Positions 1 to 4,976 of a stretch of DNA of 8,868 nucleotides are shown piece by piece (positions within the stretch are counted from its first letter, which is position 1; each line of letters starts with the position of its first letter). The notes under the pieces were generated by a model. That model searched no databases. It saw only the letters and a program-made list of their open reading frames with translations, and had not been told where the DNA came from. The translations under genes were made by a program, and so were the position numbers. Source of the stretch: an uncultured Caulobacteraceae bacterium (GTDB taxonomy: Bacteria > Pseudomonadota > Alphaproteobacteria > Caulobacterales > Caulobacteraceae); NCBI GenBank assembly GCA_946482375.1, contig CAMLRH010000099.1, positions 1 through 8,868 of the forward strand. The letters are read 5' to 3'.

Positions 1-2
1 TC

Positions 3-647
3 CTGCTGCTGGAGATGGACACGCCGGGCGTCACGGTGCGCTCGCTGCCGACGCTGGACGGGCCCGTCGACGGCCAGCAGGAGATCAACCAGGTCTTCTT
101 CGAGAACGTTCGCGTGCCGGTCGCCAACCGCATCGGCGAAGAGGGCAAGGGCTGGACCTACGCCAAGTACCTGCTCGAGTTCGAGCGCGGCAACGCCTAC
201 GCGCCCGGTCTGATGAACATGCTGAAGAAGGTCCGCCGCATCGCCTCGGCCGAACTGGCCGACGGCGGCGAGCCGCTGATCCGCGACCCAGATTTCAGAC
301 AGAAGCTGGCCGAGATGGAAATCCGCGTCGAGGCGCTGAACGCCACGGAGATGCGCATCTTTTCGGCCATGAGTTCGGGAAAGTCCGTTGGCGCCGCGTC
401 CTCGATGCTGAAATTGACCGGCTCTGAGGCGCAGCAGGCGATCACCGAACTGACGCTGGAGGCGGTCGGGAACTACGCCCTGCCGTTCGTGGCCGACACC
501 TGGGCCAAGACCAACGAGGGTCGCGCCGGCCCCGACTATGCCGCGCCGGCCGCGCCCGCCTACTACAACTACCGCAAGGCCTCGATCTACGCCGGGTCCA
601 ACGAGATCCAGAAGAACATCATGGCCAAGCTGGTGCTGGGGCTTTGA
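3..647 (+). CDS. Acyl-CoA dehydrogenase family protein, C-terminal part (5' end outside window)
   Basis: The reading frame is open from base 3, so the N-terminal half lies outside the window. Acyl-CoA dehydrogenases are FAD enzymes that introduce the alpha-beta double bond into acyl-CoA esters, passing electrons to ETF. Visible are the middle beta-domain end (TPGVTVRSLPTLDG, then EINQVFFENVRVP and GEEGKGWTYAKYLL) and the C-terminal helical domain ending GSNEIQKNIMAKLVLGL, the usual FAD-contacting tail. In medium-chain type enzymes the catalytic Glu lies in a YEG motif near the C-terminus; here that position is Ala (YAG, codon 591-593). A Glu in FERG (codon 183-185) matches the alternative catalytic position known from isovaleryl-CoA and long-chain dehydrogenases, so the enzyme is probably active with that base (inference). 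Substrate unknown. The TGA stop at 645-647 directly abuts an intergenic inverted repeat. Confidence 0.93.
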   Translation: MLLEMDTPGVTVRSLPTLDGPVDGQQEINQVFFENVRVPVANRIGEEGKGWTYAKYLLEFERGNAYAPGLMNMLKKVRRIASAELADGGEPLIRDPDFRQKLAEMEIRVEALNATEMRIFSAMSSGKSVGAASSMLKLTGSEAQQAITELTLEAVGNYALPFVADTWAKTNEGRAGPDYAAPAAPAYYNYRKASIYAGSNEIQKNIMAKLVLGL

Positions 648-798
648 CTCCCTTCTCCCTCGAGGGAGGAAGGGCCGGGGATGGGGGTGAGCGCAGTGAG
701 GTGACAGGTACGCCCGTGAGACTCTGCGCCTAACGATACTCTCGCCCATCTCAGCGGCCACACCCCCGCCCAACCCTCCCCCCTCGAGGGGGAGGGCT
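648..798. repeat. Structured intergenic inverted repeat (type A)
   Basis: The whole 150-bp gap between the acyl-CoA dehydrogenase stop and the converging pseudouridine synthase stop is a large imperfect inverted repeat. The left arm (about 648-690) holds CCCTCGAGGG followed by G-rich sequence ending GGATGGGGGTG. The right arm (about 758-798) holds CACCCCCGCC followed by CCCTCGAGGGGGAGGG. Each arm also carries its own small CTCGAG-centred palindrome. The right arm runs into the pseudouridine synthase stop codon (TAG on the minus strand, 799-797). Its place between two convergent genes would suit a transcription end or mRNA-stabilising structure, but there is no T run. It resembles the dispersed intergenic repeats known from Caulobacter and relatives. 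Confidence 0.75.
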
Positions 799-1558
799 AA
801 GAGTGGATCAGGGCCGCGCGTTCCTCGGGCGTCAGCATCCGCCACTTGCCCTCCGGCAGGTCGCCGAGGGTGATCGGCCCTACGCGGATCCGGAAGAGGT
901 CGACGACCTTCAGCTCGACCAGGTCGCACATGCGCCGGATCTGGCGGTTGCGGCCTTCCTTGAGGATGAAGCGCAGGGTCTGCGCCCCCGCCATCGTCAC
1001 CTTCGCAGGTTTCAACTGACGCCCATCGAGCTGCAGTCCGTGCCGCAGCAAGCCGACCTTCCTGTCGGTGATCGGGCCGGCGACGCGGACGATGTATTCC
1101 TTCTCCAGTTCCGACGCGGGGCCGATCACGGCCTTCGCCACCACGCCGTCCTCGGAGAGGATCAGCAATCCGCGCGAGTCCTGGTCGAGACGCCCCACGG
1201 GCGCGAGGCGGCTGTCGCGGCCGGGAATGTGCGTCGCTTCGCCGACCAGGCTGGCGCGCTTCAGCAGCCGCACCGCCGGTGTCTGCCCATGCTCCGGCTG
1301 GGAGGAGACGAACCCCACCGGCTTGTGGAGCATGACGGTCAATGCCGAGCCCAGTTGGGTCTCCGCCCGGTCGGCCAGCACCAGCGTCTGTCCCGGCTCG
1401 ATCTTGCGCCCGGGATCGCTCACGGCTTCCCCGTCGATCGTGACCAGTCCTTCGGCGATCAGCCCCTCTGCTTCACGGCGGGAACACACGCCGCTTTGCG
1501 CCAGCCAGCGGTTCACCCGCTGGGGTTCAGGCTGCTCGTAACGGCGTGTCCAGGCCAT
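797..1558 (-). CDS. rluF: RluF-like 23S rRNA pseudouridine synthase (RsuA/RluB/RluF family)
   Basis: This 253-residue protein has an N-terminal S4 RNA-binding domain (about residues 13-60, RVNRWLAQSGVCSRREAE) followed by the RsuA-type pseudouridine synthase domain. The catalytic motif GRLDQDSRGLLIL places the nucleophilic Asp at residue 125. EKEYIV (152-157) and GRNRQIRRMC (202-211) are further family blocks. The last motif, and the C-terminal stretch LPEGKWRMLTPEE, match RluF better than RluB or RsuA. RluF converts U2604 of 23S rRNA to pseudouridine in E. coli; the exact site here is inferred. The start is ATG at 1558; upstream on the minus strand lie TTGGCG (1593-1588) and TAGAGA (1570-1565) with a 17-base spacer, a weak candidate promoter that would leave almost no leader. 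The gene diverges from the small membrane protein at 1609. RluB or RluE-like function cannot be excluded. Confidence 0.88.
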   Translation of the reverse strand: MAWTRRYEQPEPQRVNRWLAQSGVCSRREAEGLIAEGLVTIDGEAVSDPGRKIEPGQTLVLADRAETQLGSALTVMLHKPVGFVSSQPEHGQTPAVRLLKRASLVGEATHIPGRDSRLAPVGRLDQDSRGLLILSEDGVVAKAVIGPASELEKEYIVRVAGPITDRKVGLLRHGLQLDGRQLKPAKVTMAGAQTLRFILKEGRNRQIRRMCDLVELKVVDLFRIRVGPITLGDLPEGKWRMLTPEERAALIHS

Positions 1559-1608
1559 ATCCGTTCTCTATGAGGACCCATATGTCGCGCCAAGCCGTTT
1601 AGAAGCCG

Positions 1609-1869
1609 ATGGCCGATCGTCGCAGCAAGCCGGGGCTTCTCGTCGCCACCTTCGTGGTGCTGGCGGTGTTCGGCGCTCTGATCGGATGGGCCTTCTACGC
1701 CTCCTCGCAACTGGAAGGTGGCTGGGAGAGCCTGCGGCCTATCCTGCCGATGGTGATCTTCGGGCTGGTGCTGGTCGGCGGCCTGACCGGCGCGTTGATG
1801 TGGCTGGCCTTCTATTCCTCGAAGGCCGGCTACGACGAGCCCTTCGAATGGGACGACGACCAGCCCTAG
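1609..1869 (+). CDS. Small two-helix membrane protein, function unknown
   Basis: This 86-residue protein has two predicted membrane helices (about residues 9-31 and 45-69) joined by a short loop (ASSQLEGGWESLRP) and ends in an acidic tail (DEPFEWDDDQP). The basic N-terminus (RRSK) suggests both ends face the cytoplasm. I do not recognise a named family, and it may be a conserved hypothetical of Caulobacterales. Coding is supported by the clear two-helix pattern and by the fit between the flanking genes. The start is ATG at 1609, preceded by only a weak AGAAG at 1601-1605. It diverges from the pseudouridine synthase gene with a 50-bp gap. Its TAG stop overlaps the TAG of the converging SMP-30 gene: the palindrome CTAG at 1866-1869 serves both. 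Confidence 0.75.
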   Translation: MADRRSKPGLLVATFVVLAVFGALIGWAFYASSQLEGGWESLRPILPMVIFGLVLVGGLTGALMWLAFYSSKAGYDEPFEWDDDQP

Positions 1870-2771
1870 AAGTTGAGCTTCAGGCCGGGCCGGGGCCAGC
1901 GCGCCTTGTACAGCTTGCCCGTGCCGGACGCCGTCACCCAGGCCGTCTGCATGTCGGCGCCACCGAAGCAGATGTTGGTGCAGAGCAGGTCGGGGAACGG
2001 GTAGTGCTCGGTCGCGCCACCCGGGTCGAAGGCGGTGATCCCGCCGTTGATAATGGTCGCCACACAGACCTTGCCGCTCGCTTCCACCGCCAGGCTGTCG
2101 AGCAGCTGGTAGCCCGGCAGGTTGCAGACCACGCGGCCCGGCTGGAACGGCGGACTTTCGGCCAGTTCGCCCGGTGCGGCGACGTCGAACGCCCACAGCC
2201 GGCCGAGCATGGTGTCGGCCATGTAGACGACCTTTTCATCGGGCGAGAGGCCGACGCCGTTCGGCGAGACGAAGTGCTCGCGCAGGCGGGTGATCTTCGA
2301 GCCGTCCGGCAGGGCGTAGTAGAGTGCGCCGAACTTGCGCCCCTCCGGCGTTCCGCAACCGTGATCGGTGAACCAGAAGCCGCCCTGCCTGTCGAAGACG
2401 AGGTCGTTGGGCCCGACCAGCTTCTTGCCGTCGCACTCGGAATAGAGAGTCGTCAGCTCGCCGGTCGTCATGTCGTAGCGCTGGATGTAGCCGCCGGTGT
2501 GCGTGGGCGGCGTCGGGCCGGGGATCAAGAGGCCCTCCTGCTCGATCCATTGGAAGGAGCCGCCGTTGTTGGTGATGTAGATCGCGCCGTCGGGCCCGAT
2601 GGCGGCGCCGTTGGGGCCGCCGCCGGTCTCGATCACCGTCTCCTTGCGACCGTCTGGGTGCACCCGCGTGAGACGTTGGGCGGCGATCTCGGTGAGGATG
2701 ACCGAGCCGTCGGCCATGGCGATGGGGCCTTCGGGGAAGCGGAGACCTTCGGCGACGAGTTCGATGTCCAT
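1866..2771 (-). CDS. SMP-30/gluconolactonase/LRE-family protein
   Basis: A 301-residue protein of the six-bladed beta-propeller SMP-30 family, which hydrolyses sugar lactones or related esters using one divalent metal ion. Family blocks are visible in order: FPEGP with candidate metal ligand Glu14, GGPNGAAIGPDG, GPNDLVFD with Asn122, WFTDHG, SPNGVGLSPDE with Asn171, LLDSLAVEASG with Asp225, and the closing CFGGADMQTAWVT. All four metal and substrate residues expected from the human SMP-30 structure have counterparts. There is no signal peptide, so it is likely cytoplasmic. The start ATG at 2771 is well supported by a GGGAGG Shine-Dalgarno about six bases upstream. It lies 50 bp downstream of folA on the same strand and may be co-transcribed with it. 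Nothing in the neighbourhood identifies the lactone, and a gluconolactonase label would be a guess. Confidence 0.9.
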   Translation of the reverse strand: MDIELVAEGLRFPEGPIAMADGSVILTEIAAQRLTRVHPDGRKETVIETGGGPNGAAIGPDGAIYITNNGGSFQWIEQEGLLIPGPTPPTHTGGYIQRYDMTTGELTTLYSECDGKKLVGPNDLVFDRQGGFWFTDHGCGTPEGRKFGALYYALPDGSKITRLREHFVSPNGVGLSPDEKVVYMADTMLGRLWAFDVAAPGELAESPPFQPGRVVCNLPGYQLLDSLAVEASGKVCVATIINGGITAFDPGGATEHYPFPDLLCTNICFGGADMQTAWVTASGTGKLYKARWPRPGLKLNF

Positions 2772-2821
2772 GACGTCCTCCCTCTCTCTGGAAGGACGAT
2801 AAACAGCCGTTTGAACGAGCG

Positions 2822-3334
2822 CTAGCGCCGTTCCAGCACCCGGAAGGTGAAGGGGTGTTCGTCGAACTCGCCGGCGGGGCGGGATTCACGGCGAACCTCT
2901 TCCCATTCCACCTCGTCGAAGGGCGGGAAGAAGACGTCACCCTCTACGTCCGCCTCAACCTCGGTAAGGTAGAGCCGCCTCGCCTTCGGCAGCGCCAGCT
3001 CAAACAGCGCCGAGCCGCCGATGACGCAGACCTCCTCGACGCCGTCGTCGGTCGCCTGCTCGCGGCCGAGCTGAACGGCTTCGGAGAAGGTCTCGCAGGC
3101 GACGGCGCGCTCAGGCTCGAACGAGCCGTCGCGCGACAGCACGATGTTGGTCCGCCCCGGCAGCGGCTTCTTCGGCAGCGAGTCCCAGGTCTTGCGCCCC
3201 ATGATCACCGGCTTGCCGAGCGTGTTGGCCTTGAACCAGGCCATGTCCGACCGCAGCCGCCACGGCAGCTGCCCGTCACGGCCGATAACGCCGTTGCGGG
3301 CTCTCGCCACCACCAAGGCTAGATGGACGCTCAT
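2822..3334 (-). CDS. folA: Dihydrofolate reductase
   Basis: FolA reduces 7,8-dihydrofolate to tetrahydrofolate with NADPH, replenishing the cofactor consumed by thymidylate synthase. At 170 residues it has normal length. The N-terminus shows the folate-site block NGVIGRDGQLPW and RLRSDMAWFK, with the acidic active-site residue Asp30 (Asp27 in E. coli), then the NADPH-site block PVIMGRKTWDSL and PGRTNIVLSRD. The second half has VCVIGGSALFELAL and RLYLTEVEADVEGDVFFPP. The start is ATG at 3334 with a weak TGGGGA upstream. It follows thyA on the same strand, a very common pairing, but the 129-bp gap holds a hairpin repeat whose end lies about 10 bp from the start codon, so this structure would sit in the folA leader. 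Trimethoprim sensitivity cannot be read from this sequence. Confidence 0.97.
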   Translation of the reverse strand: MSVHLALVVARARNGVIGRDGQLPWRLRSDMAWFKANTLGKPVIMGRKTWDSLPKKPLPGRTNIVLSRDGSFEPERAVACETFSEAVQLGREQATDDGVEEVCVIGGSALFELALPKARRLYLTEVEADVEGDVFFPPFDEVEWEEVRRESRPAGEFDEHPFTFRVLERR

Positions 3335-3344
3335 GGGTCCCCAC

Positions 3345-3455
3345 TTCCGCTCATCCCCGCGAAAGCGGGGACCTAGGCTTTTTATGAAAAGCAGCCACGC
3401 GGCAAGTCAGCCAACCAAAAACACCTGGGTCCCCGCCTTCGCGGGGATGAGCGGA
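3345..3455. repeat. Intergenic hairpin repeat, type B copy 1 (between thyA and folA)
   Basis: Two 31-base arms (3347-3377 and 3424-3454) are inverted copies of each other, matching at 29 of 31 positions by my alignment. Each arm contains its own hairpin, CCCCGC-GAAA-GCGGGG in the left arm and CCCCGC-CTTC-GCGGGG-like in the right. The left-arm hairpin is followed after a few bases by a T run (GGCTTTTT). A second copy is at 7662-7762, with the same arms and similar flanking sequence (GGCTTTTT inside the left arm, AAACACCTGGG at the right arm) but a different centre. This is a dispersed element of the sort known in intergenic regions of Caulobacter and other alphaproteobacteria. Here it separates two genes transcribed in the same direction, so it could weaken or process the thyA-folA transcript. 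Confidence 0.88.
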
Positions 3456-3463
3456 TTACGAGC

Positions 3464-4306
3464 CTAAACCGCCACGTCCGCCTTGATGTGCGGGTGGGGT
3501 TGGTAGCCCTCGAGCTGGAAGTCCTCGTACTCGAAGGCGAAGAGGTCGCGTTTTTCGGCGATCTTCAGGGTCGGGAAGGGCAGGGGTTCTCGCGCGAGCT
3601 GCGTCTTCGCCTGCTCAATGTGGTTCAGGTAGAGGTGGGCGTCGCCGAAGGTGTGGACGAACTCGCCGGGCTTCAGGCCGACCACCTGCGCCACCATCAT
3701 CGTCAGCAGGGCGTAGCTGGCGATGTTGAACGGCACGCCCAGGAAGACGTCGGCGCTGCGCTGGTAGAGTTGGCAGGAGAGCTTCCCGTCGGCCACGAAG
3801 AACTGGAACAGGCAGTGGCAGGGCGGCAGCGCCATCTCGTCCACGTCGGCCGGGTTCCAGGCCGACACGATATGCCGACGGCTGGAGGGGTTGGTCTTCA
3901 GACCCTCGATGAGGCCCGCGATCTGGTCGATGACCCGGCCGTCCGGCGCCGCCCACGAGCGCCATTGCTTGCCGTAGACGGGGCCGAGCTCACCGTTCTC
4001 GTCGGCCCACTCGTCCCAGATGGTGCAGCCGCGCTCCTGCAACCAGCGCACGTTGGTGTCGCCGCGCAGGAACCAGAGCAGTTCGACGGCGATCGACTTG
4101 AACGGCAGCCGCTTGGTGGTCAGCAGCGGGAAGCCTTGGGCGAGGTCGAACCGCATCTGCCGCCCGAAGACGCCGAGCGTGCCCGTGCCCGTGCGGTCGT
4201 CGCGGCGGGCGCCGTTCTCGAGGATGTCGTCCAGCAACGCCAGATATTGCCGTTCGGGATGATCGGCGGCGGCGCGGGCTTCGGCGATGGGCGCGTGGGC
4301 GTTCAT
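3464..4306 (-). CDS. thyA: Thymidylate synthase
   Basis: ThyA methylates dUMP to dTMP using 5,10-methylene-tetrahydrofolate and releases dihydrofolate, the substrate of the downstream FolA. From the ATG at 4306 the protein has 280 residues, close to the usual 264 plus a short N-terminal extension before [11 protein letters not shown]. Signature blocks are DRTGTGT (phosphate-binding Arg near residue 38), [14 protein letters not shown], the catalytic block [10 protein letters not shown] with Cys163, [20 protein letters not shown] (about 178-197) and [12 protein letters not shown]. The reading frame stays open upstream to an ATG at 4372, but that extra stretch (Gly/Arg-rich) is not part of the family, so the internal start is preferred; no strong Shine-Dalgarno is seen at either. 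The stop TAG is followed almost at once by the type B repeat. Confidence 0.97.
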   Translation of the reverse strand: MNAHAPIAEARAAADHPERQYLALLDDILENGARRDDRTGTGTLGVFGRQMRFDLAQGFPLLTTKRLPFKSIAVELLWFLRGDTNVRWLQERGCTIWDEWADENGELGPVYGKQWRSWAAPDGRVIDQIAGLIEGLKTNPSSRRHIVSAWNPADVDEMALPPCHCLFQFFVADGKLSCQLYQRSADVFLGVPFNIASYALLTMMVAQVVGLKPGEFVHTFGDAHLYLNHIEQAKTQLAREPLPFPTLKIAEKRDLFAFEYEDFQLEGYQPHPHIKADVAV

Positions 4307-4393
4307 GGGTGAGAACCTAGCACGGAAGGCTGGCCCGATTCGGCCAATTCCGCCGCGCGGCTCCGCCGTCATCCACAGAAACGGCCCACTTAC

Positions 4394-4452
4394 TTGCCAA
4401 GCGCACGATTTCGCCGAACATTCCTTTCAAACGAAACCATCGAGGTGAGAGA
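4394..4452 (+). repeat. Duplicated leader module, copy 1 (upstream of the two-Cys exported protein)
   Basis: This segment shares its blocks, order and spacing with 4739-4795: TTGCCAA, then CGC-CGA-TT, then GCCGAACATT, then AAACC, then GGTGAGAGA. By hand alignment about 42 of 59 positions agree, with two single-base gaps. In this copy the last block is the ribosome-binding site of the gene starting at 4452. TTGCCA at 4394-4399, 17 bases, then AACATT at 4417-4422 has sigma-70-like spacing, so the first part could be a promoter, but the second hexamer is poor. Biological role is inferred; the duplication itself is directly visible. Confidence 0.6.
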
Positions 4453-4724
4453 TGCGCCTACTTGCATTGACGATCGGACTGGCGTTCGCCGCGACCCCGG
4501 CGCTCGCGAACGACGCCCAGCCGGTCGACGCCGACGCCGGCAAGAAGGTCTGCAAGAGTGTGAACCGGACCGGGTCGATCGTCCCCAAGCGGATCTGCAA
4601 GACCCAGGCGGAGTGGGATCAGCTGGCCGAAGCGACCCAGATGATGCTGCGTGGCATAACCGGAACCGGCGCGATCAACGGAAGCGCCCCGCAGGAAAAG
4701 CCCATCTTCCCAAACGGGCAGTAA
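4452..4724 (+). CDS. Small exported two-cysteine protein, function unknown
   Basis: This 90-residue protein starts with a classical signal peptide (MRLLALTIGLAFAATPALA) with a likely cut after Ala19, so the mature form is a periplasmic protein of about 71 residues. The core is VCKSVNRTGSIVPKRICKT followed by AEWDQL, with Cys34 and Cys49 fifteen residues apart, probably a disulfide in the periplasm (inference). I recall similar small proteins with a C-x-x-V-x-x-TGS ... K-x-x-C-x-T-x-x-EW pattern in sphingomonads and Caulobacterales, without a known role. The C-terminus is Gly/Pro/Asn-rich and looks disordered. The start is supported by GAGGTGAG immediately upstream (4442-4449). It diverges from thyA. 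No terminator is visible after its TAA; instead a second copy of its own leader begins 14 bases downstream. Confidence 0.85.
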   Translation: MRLLALTIGLAFAATPALANDAQPVDADAGKKVCKSVNRTGSIVPKRICKTQAEWDQLAEATQMMLRGITGTGAINGSAPQEKPIFPNGQ

Positions 4725-4738
4725 GTTCGGACCGCGGG

Positions 4739-4795
4739 TTGCCAAACGCGCGACTTGCCGAACATTGACGACTAGCCAAACCCTGGGGTGAGAGA
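4739..4795 (+). repeat. Duplicated leader module, copy 2 (no gene directly after it)
   Basis: This is the counterpart of 4394-4452: TTGCCAA at 4739-4745, GCCGAACATT ending at 4766, AAACC near 4778-4782 and GGTGAGAGA at 4787-4795. Unlike copy 1, the terminal GGTGAGAGA is not followed by a start codon at the right distance, so it does not act as a ribosome-binding site for any gene I can see. The TTGCCA and AACATT hexamers remain, with a 16-base spacer. It may be a working promoter for the RcnB-domain gene with a long leader, or the remains of a tandem gene duplication. Confidence 0.6.
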
Positions 4796-4889
4796 GTCCC
4801 GCGAGTCCATGGATCGCCAAGGCCCTCCCTTGCGCCGCAACGAAGCGAGAGCGGCCAAGCCCAGCCTGTAAGTTCCGCTACCTGACAGC

Positions 4890-4910
4890 TTCATTCAACG
4901 CCGGTTCATG
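4890..4910 (+). promoter_or_regulatory. Candidate TTCA direct-repeat operator upstream of the RcnB-domain gene
   Basis: TTCA occurs at 4890-4893, 4894-4897 and 4905-4908. The last two are spaced 11 bp apart, about one helical turn, as in direct-repeat sites of OmpR/PhoB-type response regulators. The element lies about 70 bp upstream of the start codon, a normal promoter-proximal position. CTGACA at 4882-4887 could be a -35-like hexamer. The regulator is unknown and the call is weak. Confidence 0.25.
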
Positions 4911-4976
4911 CGGCGCGGCTCATAGCTGCGACCGAGGACGCTTGTATGGGCCAGTTGCGCCCCGGAGTTGGTGAAG

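Larger units (their letters stand above)
4725..4976 (+). other. 252-bp gap without a convincing gene; holds leader copy 2 and candidate regulatory repeats
   Basis: No supported gene lies here. The gap holds the second leader copy (4739-4795), two GAGTC sites close together (4794-4798 and 4803-4807; GANTC is the target of the CcrM methylase in alphaproteobacteria), a 20-codon open frame from ATG 4809 to TAA 4871 without a credible ribosome-binding site, a small CGCCG/CGGCG hairpin (4899-4915) and three TTCA words (4890-4908). These are candidates for control of the RcnB-domain gene that follows. Confidence 0.5.

Noticed and set aside
803..1573. 256-codon plus-strand frame opposite the pseudouridine synthase
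   Set aside because: No recognisable domain; the minus-strand frame has S4 and catalytic motifs throughout.
1686..2825. 379-codon plus-strand frame opposite the SMP-30 gene
   Set aside because: Arg/Gly/Ala-rich shadow; it also overlaps the small membrane protein gene. The minus strand carries all SMP-30 motifs.
4307..4372. N-terminal extension of ThyA from an upstream ATG at 4372
   Set aside because: The extra 22 residues are not part of the ThyA family, and no better ribosome-binding site supports them.
4809..4871. 20-codon open frame as a leader peptide for the RcnB-domain gene
   Set aside because: No ribosome-binding site at a proper distance, no informative codon run and no attenuator-like structure.
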